A stretch of 64,000 nucleotides of DNA from Vreelandella andesensis (GCF_003989795.1 NZ_RZHG01000030.1:191026-255025), one strand, 5' to 3'; positions 32,840 through 41,392 are shown, numbered from the stretch's first letter. Notes: generated from the letters alone by a model not told the origin. Program-made: numbers and translations.

Positions 32840-33000
32840 TGCTCTCTATCAAGCAACTCGCACAGCTACGCGCCAAAGGCATCTTTGTGCGCATCGAATT
32901 CGCCAACGGCGTCGTTAAGTGCAGTACACCGCAAGGCGTGACGTATTACGCCCGCAACGAGCTAGAGCGGATGGCTGAGTCTACGGGGGTGCAGGTATGA
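32836..33000 (+). CDS. Small phage protein, 54 residues
   Basis: It begins with a 4-bp overlap to the helicase stop and ends with a 4-bp overlap to the next gene. It is predicted as a compact strand-helix unit (LAQLRAKGIFVRIEFANGVVKC followed by YYARNELERMAEST). No family is recognised. Confidence 0.6.
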   Translation: MMLSIKQLAQLRAKGIFVRIEFANGVVKCSTPQGVTYYARNELERMAESTGVQV

Positions 33001-33215
33001 AGCTCACAGCCTTCGAGCTAGCACAAAAGCCAGTATCAACTAAGAAGCCGAAAGGCGCTCGCTATCGCGCCGTTTATTCGATTGTCGATAACAACGAATA
33101 CCGAGCAGACCTTGCGACTGCGCACAGAGCGCCAGAGGTAGCAAAAAAGTGGGGCATCGCAGCCAGCACGGTACGCCAGCATCGCTGCAACTTACGAAAG
33201 CGGGGTGAGTTATGA
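32997..33215 (+). CDS. Small HTH protein
   Basis: This 72-residue protein has a C-terminal helix-turn-helix (HRAPEVAKKWGIAASTVRQHRCNLRKRG). Its basic N-terminus and coupling by 4-bp overlaps on both sides suggest a small regulator of unknown target. Confidence 0.65.
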   Translation: MKLTAFELAQKPVSTKKPKGARYRAVYSIVDNNEYRADLATAHRAPEVAKKWGIAASTVRQHRCNLRKRGEL

Positions 33216-33532
33216 GCAAAGCTAGCCGCGCACGGCGCTTTTTCGACTATGAGCCATGGGCTGAATGGGAAGATGAGTTTGTCACCGAAGTCTACCCGCT
33301 GGCGAGTTGGAAGATTGCCGAGATCGCCAAGAAGCTCGATAGAACGGTTGATGCTGTTGTCTCGCGTGCTCATGTGCTGAGCGTCAAGCGTCCGCCTCAC
33401 CAGCTCGACTACGACGCTATCTGGCAGCTATGGCAGAAGGGTTACAACTACAGCCGCATCGCAAACCGATTAGGGTATTTAGCGCCGTCGGTTAGCTATG
33501 CCGTTAAGGCGATGCAGAGGGGGCGGGTATGA
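33212..33532 (+). CDS. Phage DNA-binding protein with two HTH-like segments
   Basis: In this 106-residue protein the segment EDEFVTEVYPLASWKIAEIAKKLDRTVDAVVSRAHVL has the SANT/Myb look and YDAIWQLWQKGYNYSRIANRLGYLAPSVSYAVKAM is a second helix-turn-helix. Likely a DNA-binding protein. Unknown target; coupled to both neighbours. Confidence 0.65.
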   Translation: MSKASRARRFFDYEPWAEWEDEFVTEVYPLASWKIAEIAKKLDRTVDAVVSRAHVLSVKRPPHQLDYDAIWQLWQKGYNYSRIANRLGYLAPSVSYAVKAMQRGRV

Positions 33533-34026
33533 GTAAGGAGCAGCCTATTCACCTTCGCCTTGAGATTCTGCGAGACGATAACGGCAATCAGAGAGCGGCC
33601 TGGGTAGCCGCTTCTGCTACCGATGCGACAGCTATGCGAGAACGCGGTTACAAGCCAGGAGCGGTTACCAGGGCTGATATGAAGCAGCCGCGCAACATTG
33701 GTTTTCATCGGCTTGCCCACGCCATCGGCGGATTGATTGCTGAGCATATCGACGACTTCAACGGCATGGGCCAGCACGAAGCCATCAAAGAGTTGCAGTT
33801 CAAAAGCGGCATCGAGTGCGAAGTCACACGCACCGAAATACCCGGCATTGGCATCTTGGAAAGCAAGCAGCCGCGCTCGCTGGCGTTCTCCGCAATGGAG
33901 CAAGAACGCTTTTACAAGTTTGTAGCAAGCGTGTGTGAGTACATCGCGCAAGGCTACTGGCCGCAATGCACGCCTGAGCAAATCGAAGATATGGCGTCGG
34001 CAATGATTAGCAGAGAGGAAGCGTAA
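33529..34026 (+). CDS. Phage protein of unknown function (possibly DUF1367-like)
   Basis: In this 165-residue product, RNIGFHRLAHAIGGLIAEHIDDFNGMGQHEAIKELQFKSGIECEV and FYKFVASVCEYIAQGYWPQCTPEQIEDMA look like the conserved parts of a phage family often placed near Nin genes. Function unknown. It overlaps the next gene by one base (TAATG). Confidence 0.6.
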   Translation: MSKEQPIHLRLEILRDDNGNQRAAWVAASATDATAMRERGYKPGAVTRADMKQPRNIGFHRLAHAIGGLIAEHIDDFNGMGQHEAIKELQFKSGIECEVTRTEIPGIGILESKQPRSLAFSAMEQERFYKFVASVCEYIAQGYWPQCTPEQIEDMASAMISREEA

Positions 34027-34364
34027 TGCTTAAAGCAACGCGCATTGAATCCAAGCATGTTCGCCAAGCGGCCAAAGGCGAGCATTGCACGCTGCAAATT
34101 GTCGGCGCTTGCAGTGGTGGCACCGAGACAACCGTATTAGCCCACTTGCCGGATGAGTCGCATGGCATGAGCCGCAAGGCAGACGATCTTAGCGCAGCAT
34201 TCTGCTGTTCAGCGTGCCATGACGTACTTGATGGGCGTCGTCGCTGGCCGGAAAGCGAGGATCGTGCAGACGTTAAGCAGTTCTACATGCGTCGCGCACA
34301 GACGCGCACGCTTCGCCGCTTAGTGGAACTAGGCGTGGTGACCATAAAGGGAGTGAAGCTATGA
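34026..34364 (+). CDS. DUF1364-like protein with HNH/zinc features
   Basis: The 112-residue protein contains GEHCTLQIVGACSGG, TTVLAHLPDESHGMSRKADD and FCCSACHDVLDGRR: Cys pairs and His-Leu as in the DUF1364 family, often considered HNH-related nucleases. It lies in the usual place, among Nin-type genes before the resolvase. Confidence 0.75.
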   Translation: MLKATRIESKHVRQAAKGEHCTLQIVGACSGGTETTVLAHLPDESHGMSRKADDLSAAFCCSACHDVLDGRRRWPESEDRADVKQFYMRRAQTRTLRRLVELGVVTIKGVKL

Positions 34365-34675
34365 GTAAGCGCGAAATCGACCCCATCACCGGATTCCCTA
34401 TGCACATGGTCGACCCGGGCTATGAGGTTGCTGGGCCTGTTGCTGCCACTCTAGAAAAACAGCCGCGCTATCAGGACGCTAAAGGCGAGGACTGGATAGA
34501 CGAGTTCGCCCGCACTGCAACGGCTGACGAGTTTCGCGGGGCTATGCGCTTCACCATCGGAAAATATAACCGCCGTGCTGGAAAAAAGGACGCGCTAATA
34601 AGCGAAATCCGAAAGATGCGTGATTACTGCCAGCGTTGGGAAGATTACGAGCTAGCCCTGCGAGGTGACCAATGA
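34361..34675 (+). CDS. DUF3310-like phage protein
   Basis: In this 104-residue protein the stretch FARTATADEFRGAMRFTIGKYNRRAGKKDALISEIRKMRDYCQRWEDYE is like the short DUF3310 (nucleotide kinase-like label) helices found in many phages. Function unknown; coupled to both neighbours. Confidence 0.65.
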   Translation: MSKREIDPITGFPMHMVDPGYEVAGPVAATLEKQPRYQDAKGEDWIDEFARTATADEFRGAMRFTIGKYNRRAGKKDALISEIRKMRDYCQRWEDYELALRGDQ

Positions 34676-34800
34676 GCATCTGGATTTTACCCGCCGTAGC
34701 GCTAGTGGGTGTGATGGCTATTGTCGGCTTTGCGGCATACATCACGCACGGATACGACGACCAGGGCGAGCCAATGGAGCAACAGCATGATCATGATTAG
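34672..34800 (+). CDS. Small membrane protein, 42 residues
   Basis: The ATG overlaps the upstream stop. A single hydrophobic helix (ILPAVALVGVMAIVGFAAYI) is followed by an acidic and His-rich tail. It would be inserted in the inner membrane. Function unknown. Confidence 0.55.
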   Translation: MSIWILPAVALVGVMAIVGFAAYITHGYDDQGEPMEQQHDHD

Positions 34801-34984
34801 CAGTAAGGCTGGGCAGCGGCTGGCGAAAGCAAAAGCGAGTCGAGACGATCAGCAGATGATCCATAGTGGCGGTGGAGATAACTGGCGCGAGCTGCGCAAT
34901 GCCCGTCATCAATTTGCAGTTGCTGCTGAGGATTTAGCAGATGAGCTGATAGCTGATTTTCATCACTGCGTCGAGGGGGATTGA
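34787..34984 (+). CDS. Small phage protein
   Basis: This 65-residue product starts at MIMISSKAGQRLAKAKASRDD with GGAG upstream and overlaps the membrane ORF by 14 bp. The C-terminus is acidic (LADELIADFHHCVEGD). Function unknown. Confidence 0.55.
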   Translation: MIMISSKAGQRLAKAKASRDDQQMIHSGGGDNWRELRNARHQFAVAAEDLADELIADFHHCVEGD

Positions 34985-35364
34985 TGCGCCTATTCATCCC
35001 CTACCTGGGCCCAAGCACTAACGCTATATACGCGGGCATTCACTGGACAAAGCGTAAGGAGGCTAAAGACGACGCCGCGGTAGCGGTTGAGGCTGCTATC
35101 AACAAAGCCGATATCGGTATGCCGATATCCAGCCGCGTTGATCTTGTGTTCACGCCGCAGCTAGGCAAGGGTGCGCGCAAGCGAGACACCAGCAATAACA
35201 GTATGACGGCCAAGCTGATTGAGGATGCGCTGGTGAAAGCTGGTGTGCTCAAAGATGACACAGAGCAGTACGTGCGTAACGTGACGTTATGCCCTGCCCA
35301 GGTGGATCGAAGCGCAGACACTGGCATGTGGGTCGAGCTGATACCTGTGGAGGTGGCAGCTTGA
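34984..35364 (+). CDS. rusA: RusA-like Holliday junction resolvase
   Basis: In the 126-residue product, FIPYLGPSTNAIYAGIHWTKR is a RusA-type first strand, followed by RDTSNNSMTAKLIEDALVKAGVLKDDTEQYV, which holds the conserved Asp residues (KRDTSN and KDDTEQ) required for metal-dependent cleavage. It would resolve recombination junctions. ATG at 34984 is preferred over an upstream TTG. Confidence 0.9.
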   Translation: MRLFIPYLGPSTNAIYAGIHWTKRKEAKDDAAVAVEAAINKADIGMPISSRVDLVFTPQLGKGARKRDTSNNSMTAKLIEDALVKAGVLKDDTEQYVRNVTLCPAQVDRSADTGMWVELIPVEVAA

Positions 35365-35552
35365 AATGGAAACTGAAAGACCGCGCCAATGACCGCTGCA
35401 TCGTCAGCGACTGTGGCGAGTACCGGATAAGCAAGTACACGCTAAGCGGCGTTGATCTACTTCTGGTGTACCACGCCAGCAACGAGATTGGCAGCGCAGA
35501 GAATGGCAATGAAGCACGCAAGATAGCGGTTAAGCACAAGGGGGCAGTATGA
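35361..35552 (+). CDS. Small phage protein with TTG start
   Basis: The TTG overlaps the RusA stop (TTGA) and GGAGG lies at about 8 nt upstream. The 63-residue product contains CIVSDCGEYRISKYTLSGVDLLLVY, a beta-rich pattern. Function unknown. Confidence 0.6.
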   Translation: MKWKLKDRANDRCIVSDCGEYRISKYTLSGVDLLLVYHASNEIGSAENGNEARKIAVKHKGAV

Positions 35553-36154
35553 GTTATTTGGATTCTAATCCTCGCGTGAGTTGGGCAAATGCGTTTGAGA
35601 GTGGCATCCGCACACAAGCCGCTGCCGACTTAGAAGAGGCTGGCTGCCAGGTGCAGACAAGCGGCGCTAAGAGCGGCGGCTGCTATGGAGACGAATACAC
35701 GCCCGTTTACTCAGCTATCCGGCTAATGGAGCGTGAGCAGCCTTTGCTGGCCGCTGTAGGCCACTGGCTGAGCCTTGCGGATACTCCCGCGGCTAACCAG
35801 CACTTAGATGACGTGGCCGACGCCGTACTAGCGCTGTACGTTGCCAAGACGCCTGAATGGACCACCTACCGCAAAGCGCGCAAGGAGCGCGTAGAGGCTC
35901 TTATCCAGGCGCGCATGATGCAGGAGCGCAATGATATGGATGGCAGCCGCCCGCTGTGGCAGCCGCTAGAAGTGTGCTTCTACTGTCAGGAATACATGGG
36001 GGTGAGGCTGATCGCTAAGAACTGGATACAGGATGGCTGGCACAAGGAGTGGGCAAAGCTAGGCGACATTCTAGCGGCGCTTGAAAGCGAGGCCATGGAG
36101 CCGATTTATCAGGTAGTCAAAAAGACTAATCGACTGTACAAAAAAGCAGCATAA
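35549..36154 (+). CDS. Putative late regulator (Q position), unknown family
   Basis: This 201-residue protein has no recognised motif (SGGCYGDEYTPVYSAIRLMEREQPLLAAVGHWLS and LEVCFYCQEYMGVRLIA are notable). It is the last gene of the rightward early operon and stands directly before a promoter and two terminators that look like lambda pR'-tR'. By position it could be the antiterminator that lets late transcription pass these terminators. This is an inference from layout, not from sequence similarity. Confidence 0.55.
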   Translation: MSYLDSNPRVSWANAFESGIRTQAAADLEEAGCQVQTSGAKSGGCYGDEYTPVYSAIRLMEREQPLLAAVGHWLSLADTPAANQHLDDVADAVLALYVAKTPEWTTYRKARKERVEALIQARMMQERNDMDGSRPLWQPLEVCFYCQEYMGVRLIAKNWIQDGWHKEWAKLGDILAALESEAMEPIYQVVKKTNRLYKKAA

Positions 36155-36158
36155 AGCC

Positions 36159-36187
36159 TTGACCCCACAATAAGGTTCCAGTAAGGT
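36159..36187 (+). promoter_or_regulatory. Late promoter candidate (pR'-like)
   Basis: TTGACC (36159-36164) and TAAGGT (36182-36187) with a 17-bp spacer, five bases after the stop of the putative late regulator. Terminators follow within 80 bases. Confidence 0.6.
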
Positions 36188-36235
36188 GTATTTCACTACG
36201 CTGAACAAATTGCGCTTCACCAGCCCTTGATTATA

Positions 36236-36266
36236 AAGCCTCGACTCTAATCAGTCGGGGCTTTTT
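36236..36266 (+). terminator. First terminator after the late promoter (tR'-like)
   Basis: An AGCCTCGACT/AGTCGGGGCT stem, 6-base loop and TTTTT, about 50 bases after the late promoter. Confidence 0.8.
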
Positions 36267-36330
36267 GCGTTCTATGCCGTCCTGCGAGCTTACTCCTCGC
36301 CCTGAGACAGGGGCGGCAACCCATTCCCAT

Positions 36331-36353
36331 GCCTCGCTTATGCGGGGCTTTTT
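36331..36353 (+). terminator. Second terminator before the lysis genes
   Basis: A GCCTCGC-TTAT-GCGGGGC stem followed by TTTTT, 17 bases before the endolysin ATG. Confidence 0.8.
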
Positions 36354-36369
36354 GTTTTCCGAGGTGTGT

Positions 36370-36996
36370 ATGGCTACCAGTCTAAAGCAGCGGCTGGTGG
36401 CAGCCGTTATTGATCGCGAAGGCGGCTACATCAATCACAAGTCGGATCGCGGCGGCCCCACTAACTACGGCATCACCCAGGCAGTTGCTCGCGAAAACGG
36501 CTATCACGGGGATATGCGAAAGCTACCCAAGTCGCTAGCGGTGCGTATCTATGAGGCTCGCTACTGGAACAGCATCCGCTTAGACCGTATCGCGCCCATT
36601 AGCGCCACGCTTGCAGAATACCTGTTCGACTTCGGTGTTCATTCCGGCCCAGGGCGAGCAGTGCAAGAGCTACAGCGCACGCTCAACGTTCTCAACGGTC
36701 GCGGCAAGCTGTTTGCTGACATGCCGGTTGATGGTGCTGTTGGCCCCACTACGCTAAATGCCCTCGCTGATTATCGAAAGCATCGCGGCGGTGCAGGCGC
36801 TCACGTACTAGCTGAGTCTATTAACGGTATGCGCATCGCGTTCTGCCGTGGCCTTGCTGAGCGAGATGAGCGGCAAGAGGATTTTGCTTATGGCTGGTTT
36901 CACCGCATCGTTAATCTGCGTAACGAGGTAGAGAGCGACTACGGGGAACGCTTAGCGCTTTCGCTCTATTCAGAAATAGATACGGGGGTCGCTTAG
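36370..36996 (+). CDS. Endolysin, GH108 N-acetylmuramidase
   Basis: This 208-residue product starts at the ATG at 36370 after GAGG. The N-terminal catalytic domain has DREGGYINHKSDRGGPTNYGIT, with Glu in EGGY as the expected catalytic acid, and YWNSIRLDRI. The C-terminal part (VDGAVGPTTLNAL) resembles peptidoglycan-binding domain type 3. No signal peptide is obvious, so release would need the holin. Longer frames to 36265 cross the terminators and are rejected. Confidence 0.9.
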   Translation: MATSLKQRLVAAVIDREGGYINHKSDRGGPTNYGITQAVARENGYHGDMRKLPKSLAVRIYEARYWNSIRLDRIAPISATLAEYLFDFGVHSGPGRAVQELQRTLNVLNGRGKLFADMPVDGAVGPTTLNALADYRKHRGGAGAHVLAESINGMRIAFCRGLAERDERQEDFAYGWFHRIVNLRNEVESDYGERLALSLYSEIDTGVA

Positions 36997-37000
36997 CGTC

Positions 37001-37345
37001 ATGGCTAACGAAAGCATACAGCGCACTCAGCTAGACCGCATTGAGGGCAGTCTTGAGCATGTAGATGCCCGCGTTGGGCAGGTGCTTGAGCGCATGGCTC
37101 GCGTCGAAGAGCGGCAAGACAATCTCGGCGCGATGGTTGAGTCGCACAGAGTCAAGCTGGAATCGCACGAAAGGCGTATCGGTGCTGCTGAACTACATCA
37201 AGCAGTACAAGAGCGAACGCAGGATTCAGATTCCCGCAGAAGCGACGGGCGCTGGTCTGGTGCAGGTGCTATCGGAATGGTGCTGATGGGCGGGTTGCTT
37301 AGCTTTGTCGCGTACCTCGCTATCAACTATCTAGAAAACCTGTGA
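37001..37345 (+). CDS. Holin-like protein with coiled coil and C-terminal TM
   Basis: In this 114-residue protein the first 75 residues are heptad-rich (DRIEGSLEHVDARVGQVLERMARVEERQ) and the end holds one membrane helix (GAIGMVLMGGLLSFVAYLAINYL). XhlA-type and related lysis accessory proteins have this layout. It lies between the endolysin and the three-TM holin. Confidence 0.65.
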   Translation: MANESIQRTQLDRIEGSLEHVDARVGQVLERMARVEERQDNLGAMVESHRVKLESHERRIGAAELHQAVQERTQDSDSRRSDGRWSGAGAIGMVLMGGLLSFVAYLAINYLENL

Positions 37346-37354
37346 GGCCGTGCC

Positions 37355-37813
37355 ATGAACTTAGTCACTAAAGCGCTTGGTGCTATCACTGGCCCGCTAT
37401 TCGGCGTGATTGATAAAGCTGTGACCGATAAAGACGAAGCTAATCGCCTCAAACAGCAAATACAGTCTCAGTTGATCGACTCGAAAGACAGCATCGTAAA
37501 AGCACAGATGCAGATCATTCTCGCAGAGGCGCAGGGCGAGAGTTGGGCACAGCGTAATTGGCGTCCGGTATTGATGCTGGTAATTGTTGCTGTGATTGCG
37601 AACAACTACCTGCTGGCACCGTACCTTGGTGCGATGTTCGGCGTCGGCTTGATGCTCGACTTGCCAGAGCCTTTATGGAATCTAATGACGCTAGGCGTTG
37701 GCGGGTACGTTGGCGCACGCACGGCGGATAAGGGCATTAGCGCATGGCGTGAAGTGCAGAGTGAGCGCAATCGCACACAATCGAGCCTTTACCGTGAGGC
37801 TGATACCAAGTAG
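37355..37813 (+). CDS. Holin of the 3TM family
   Basis: This 152-residue protein has a polar N-terminus to about residue 70, then hydrophobic segments (WRPVLMLVIVAVIANNYLLAPYL, VGLMLDLP, WNLMTLGVGGYVGART) that agree with the Holin_3TMs family pattern. Its role is to open the inner membrane for the endolysin. Confidence 0.85.
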   Translation: MNLVTKALGAITGPLFGVIDKAVTDKDEANRLKQQIQSQLIDSKDSIVKAQMQIILAEAQGESWAQRNWRPVLMLVIVAVIANNYLLAPYLGAMFGVGLMLDLPEPLWNLMTLGVGGYVGARTADKGISAWREVQSERNRTQSSLYREADTK

Positions 37814-37934
37814 GCGCGTCGAGGCGTGGCTAAGGCTTCACTACCCGTCACCACGCGGCGTGGTGTAGATGCGCATCAAAGAGCGTTCCGTTTTCCTGGG
37901 CGCTCTCTAATGTGTATTAACCAAGGAGTGAGCA

Positions 37935-38141
37935 ATGGGCGGTGATTCGGAAGAGATGAAGTTTCAGGAAGGCGAGATCAACTGCTTTGATGATTACGCA
38001 CTTGAGTCTGCTATCGGCTCTACAGCAGAGGCCGCGCATGGCAAGCAAGGTTTGACGGAGATGATTCTACAGTCGCACCTCAAGATGTTATGCGCTCTAC
38101 AGTACAAGCGCTTATCAAGTGCCTGTGACGAAAGCCATTAA
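37935..38141 (+). CDS. Small phage protein upstream of terminase
   Basis: This 68-residue product has a strong AAGGAG 8-9 nt before the ATG. It is acidic and helical (NCFDDYALESAIGSTAEAAHGKQGL). No family is recognised. Between the holin and this gene lies a 120-bp spacer with short inverted repeats (for example AGAGCG/CGCTCT at 37880-37906). Confidence 0.55.
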   Translation: MGGDSEEMKFQEGEINCFDDYALESAIGSTAEAAHGKQGLTEMILQSHLKMLCALQYKRLSSACDESH

Positions 38142-38205
38142 GCTGAATAGGTAACGATATGAACGATGAAAACGACGGCTTGTAAAACTTTGCAAAGGTA
38201 ACGAT

Positions 38206-38760
38206 ATGACTAAGAAGCCAGATTGGGAGGCAATAGAATCAGCTTTCCGAGCTGGCTCTTTGTCTATCCGCAACATTGCCGACCAGCACGGCGTATCAGA
38301 TACCGCTATCCGTAAGCGAGCCACTAAGCATGGATGGCAGCGTGATCTTACAGAGCAGGTTCAGAAAGCGGCTAGAGATAAGCTAGTTCGCAAGAAGGTT
38401 CGCGAAGCTGGTTCGCAGGAGCAGTTGCGAACTGACGCCGAGATCATTGAAGAAGCGTCTACCGAAGCGGCCAGCGTCGTGCTTAGGCACCGTGCAGGCT
38501 TAGCGCAATGGCGCAGCATCTCCGACAAGCTGTGTGCTGCACTGGCAGAGATGGATGTCAACGAAGACAACCACGACAAGTTCAGTCGCTCACTAAATGC
38601 GGGCGTCGATGCGCAGCTCAAGGTCATTAAGGGTGAGCGTCAAGCGTATAACCTGGATGAACCCGGCGACAGTGAAGACGAACCGCAACGAGTCAACAAG
38701 GTGGAGATAGCCATTGTCGGGCAGGACGCTACAGATACAGGCGACGAAGCCGCAAGCTGA
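38206..38760 (+). CDS. Terminase small subunit
   Basis: This 184-residue protein has an N-terminal HTH (SLSIRNIADQHGVSDTAIRKRATKHGW) and a helical middle (IIEEASTEAASVVLRHRAGLAQWRSISDKLCAALAEM) of the terminase small-subunit type. It would recognise the phage packaging site. The C-terminus is acidic. It overlaps the large subunit by 47 bp. Confidence 0.85.
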   Translation: MTKKPDWEAIESAFRAGSLSIRNIADQHGVSDTAIRKRATKHGWQRDLTEQVQKAARDKLVRKKVREAGSQEQLRTDAEIIEEASTEAASVVLRHRAGLAQWRSISDKLCAALAEMDVNEDNHDKFSRSLNAGVDAQLKVIKGERQAYNLDEPGDSEDEPQRVNKVEIAIVGQDATDTGDEAAS

Positions 38761-39973
38761 GTTCCTGACCCTCAAGGCTAAGTATCGTCTTTTCTGTGCG
38801 GGCTTTGGTTCGGGCAAATCAGAAACAATGGCGAGCGCTGCATTGATTGACGCCAGCCAGTCAGCGTCGATTCTGGTAGGGCTTTACGCGCCCACCTTTG
38901 ACCTAGTGCGCCTGATTACCGCGCCCCGTATTCAGCTCAAGCTAGCCGAGCATGGCGTCGTTCACCGCTACAACAAGAACGACAACGCCATCTATACCAG
39001 CTCGCCAGGGTTTGGCGACTTCATCATGCGCACGCTGGATAACCCTGAGCGCATCGTTGGCTATGAAACCTACACCGCCCACGCGGATGAGCTAGACACG
39101 CTCAAGACGGAACATGCCCGCAAGGCGTGGAACCAGATCATTGCCCGTAACCGACAGCGCCCCAAGGGGCTGACTGAACCGTTCAATCAGGCGAGCGCGT
39201 ACACCACGCCGGAAGGCTTTAAGTTCTGCCATGATCGTTGGGTGGCTAATCGCGGCCCATCGTACGCACTGGTACAGGCGTCTACGTATTCAAATCCGTA
39301 TCTGCCCAAAGACTATATCGAAAGCCTGCGGGAAAGTTACCCCGCTGAACTGATCGACGCTTACATCGAAGGCAAGTTCGTCAACCTGACGACCGGCACG
39401 GTGTACAGCGCTTATGACCGCGAGCGTTGCCGCAGCCATGAGACGATCAAGCAAGGTGAGCCGCTATTCATCGGCCAAGACTTTAACGTAGGGGCCATGG
39501 CTAGCACGATCTACGTGCGCCGCCCTAATGGCTGGCATGCAGTCGATCAGCTTACCGGCATCTACGATACGCCAAGCCTGATCACAACCATTGATGATCG
39601 CTATGTCGGCCATCAAATCACGATTTATCCCGATGCGTCGGGCAAGAGTCGCAAGACCGTCAATGCCTCAACGTCTGATATTGCCCTGCTTCAACAAGCT
39701 GGCTATCGAGTAAAAGCGCCCAACGCTAACCCGCCTGTGAAAGATCGCATCATGGCGGTTAACGGTGCGCTGAGTCGTGGTGATTTATGGGTCAATGACC
39801 GCAAATGCCCCGACGTGGCGGCGTGCCTTGAGCAGCAGGCATATGACAAGAACGGCGAGCCGGACAAGCAAGGCGGCTTTGACCACCAGAATGACGCAAC
39901 CGGCTATATGCCAGCCTTTGAAATGCCTATTCGCAAACCCGTCGCAAGCGTCGGCCCAATCCGTTTTATGTGA
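38714..39973 (+). CDS. Terminase large subunit
   Basis: In this 419-residue protein, an ATPase domain (Walker A FGSGKSET near residue 33, Walker B TAHADELD) is followed by a nuclease domain (IGQDFNVGAMA, IYPDASGKS and FDHQNDATGY with Asp residues for metal binding). The start is a TTG inside the small-subunit gene. It belongs to the short terminase group with P22/T4-like nuclease order. It pumps DNA into the prohead and cuts it. Confidence 0.92.
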   Translation: MSGRTLQIQATKPQAEFLTLKAKYRLFCAGFGSGKSETMASAALIDASQSASILVGLYAPTFDLVRLITAPRIQLKLAEHGVVHRYNKNDNAIYTSSPGFGDFIMRTLDNPERIVGYETYTAHADELDTLKTEHARKAWNQIIARNRQRPKGLTEPFNQASAYTTPEGFKFCHDRWVANRGPSYALVQASTYSNPYLPKDYIESLRESYPAELIDAYIEGKFVNLTTGTVYSAYDRERCRSHETIKQGEPLFIGQDFNVGAMASTIYVRRPNGWHAVDQLTGIYDTPSLITTIDDRYVGHQITIYPDASGKSRKTVNASTSDIALLQQAGYRVKAPNANPPVKDRIMAVNGALSRGDLWVNDRKCPDVAACLEQQAYDKNGEPDKQGGFDHQNDATGYMPAFEMPIRKPVASVGPIRFM

Positions 39974-39982
39974 GGACACTTC

Positions 39983-41392
39983 ATGCCTGCCGATACTCTC
40001 CACCCGCTATACCTAGCGCACGAAGACCGCGCATCGCGGGTGCGGGATGCTGTGGCCGGAACCGATGCCATTAAGGGCAAAGGTGAGCGCTATTTGCCCA
40101 ACCCTTCCGGCAAGATCAGCGCATTGCCTGAGCGTGAGCGTGAGCAAGCCCAGGCACGCTATGACGCCTACAAGAATCGGGCGTTCTGGCTCGGTGTGAC
40201 CGGACGCACGCATGAAGGCTTAGTAGGCGCTGTGTTCCGCAAAGCACCGACCGTTGAGCTACCCAGCGTTATCGAGTACATGCGTGATGATGCAGACGGC
40301 TCCGGCCTAGCGTTGGAGCAATTTGCTCGCCTGATTACCTCATCGCTAATGAAATCAGGCCGTCACGGGGTGCTAGTGGACTACCCCGAAGCAGAAGACG
40401 GACTGACCCGCGAGCAAACCGCAGGGCTGAAAGCCACGCTGCGCAGTTATGACAGCGAGAGCATTATTAACTGGCGGCGTGAAGGTGAAGCACTAACGCT
40501 CGTGGTACTAAGAGAAGTCTACGAGAAAGAAGTCGATCAGTTTGAGCGTGACCGTGAGTTTCAGTATCGCGTACTGTCGCTGGAAGATGGCCGTTATGTG
40601 CAGACCGTCTACCGCGACAACAAGGAAGTGCCAGCGGCGCGCATAGAGCCGCGTATGGCGAACGGTCAAGCATGGCCGGTGATTCCGTTTATCTTTGTTG
40701 GCGCTGTCGCTAACGACGAAACCCCAGACAAGCCGGTATTACTCGACCTTGCTGATGCCAACATTGCGCACTATCAGTCAAGCGCTGATCGCCGCGAAGG
40801 CTCGCACACGGTAGGCCAGCCCATGCTCGTGATCGACATTGGCGACATGAGTACACATGAGTTTCAGGAAGCTAACCCGGCGGGCGTCTTGTACGGCAGC
40901 CGCTTTGGCCTGCAAGTCAAAGGCGGCAAGGCTGAATTGCTTCAAGCACAGCCGCACGACATGGCGCGCCAAGACATGCTTGATGCCCGAGAAGATATGA
41001 AGGCTATCGGTGCGCGGCTTATTGACAGCAAGGGCGGCAATGAGACGGCGGAAGGCGTTCGCGAGCGCTCGGGTGCTGAGCACTCCGCCCTGGCTAGTGT
41101 CGCAGTCAACGTAGGTGACGCACTAGAGAAAGCGCTAGAGTACGCGGCGCAATTTATGACCGCTGCTGATGTGTTTGAGCAGATTCTGATAGCGCTAAAT
41201 CAAGAATTTTACCCAGAAGGCACAGACCCGCAAATGGTGATGGCTCGCATTGCTGAGTTAGACCGGGGGCTGATTGCCGACACCGATTACTGGCAGTGGG
41301 CACGAAAGCACGGCTTGATTGATTCTGATCGTGATGATGAGAGTTTGCGTGCAGATGTGCAGGCAGGCGGCACTAACTTAAACGCCATATGA
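39983..41392 (+). CDS. Portal protein (DUF4055 type)
   Basis: This 469-residue protein has a position directly after the large terminase and the DUF4055 look (NPSGKISALPEREREQAQARYDAYKNRAFWLGVTGRT and PFIFVGAVANDETPDKPVLLDLADANIAHYQSSADRREG). It would form the dodecameric ring at the capsid vertex. The ATG is preceded by GAGG. Confidence 0.85.
   Translation: MPADTLHPLYLAHEDRASRVRDAVAGTDAIKGKGERYLPNPSGKISALPEREREQAQARYDAYKNRAFWLGVTGRTHEGLVGAVFRKAPTVELPSVIEYMRDDADGSGLALEQFARLITSSLMKSGRHGVLVDYPEAEDGLTREQTAGLKATLRSYDSESIINWRREGEALTLVVLREVYEKEVDQFERDREFQYRVLSLEDGRYVQTVYRDNKEVPAARIEPRMANGQAWPVIPFIFVGAVANDETPDKPVLLDLADANIAHYQSSADRREGSHTVGQPMLVIDIGDMSTHEFQEANPAGVLYGSRFGLQVKGGKAELLQAQPHDMARQDMLDAREDMKAIGARLIDSKGGNETAEGVRERSGAEHSALASVAVNVGDALEKALEYAAQFMTAADVFEQILIALNQEFYPEGTDPQMVMARIAELDRGLIADTDYWQWARKHGLIDSDRDDESLRADVQAGGTNLNAI

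Noticed and set aside
36265..36369. N-terminal extension of the endolysin
   Set aside because: It crosses two terminators, and the ATG at 36370 has its own GAGG.
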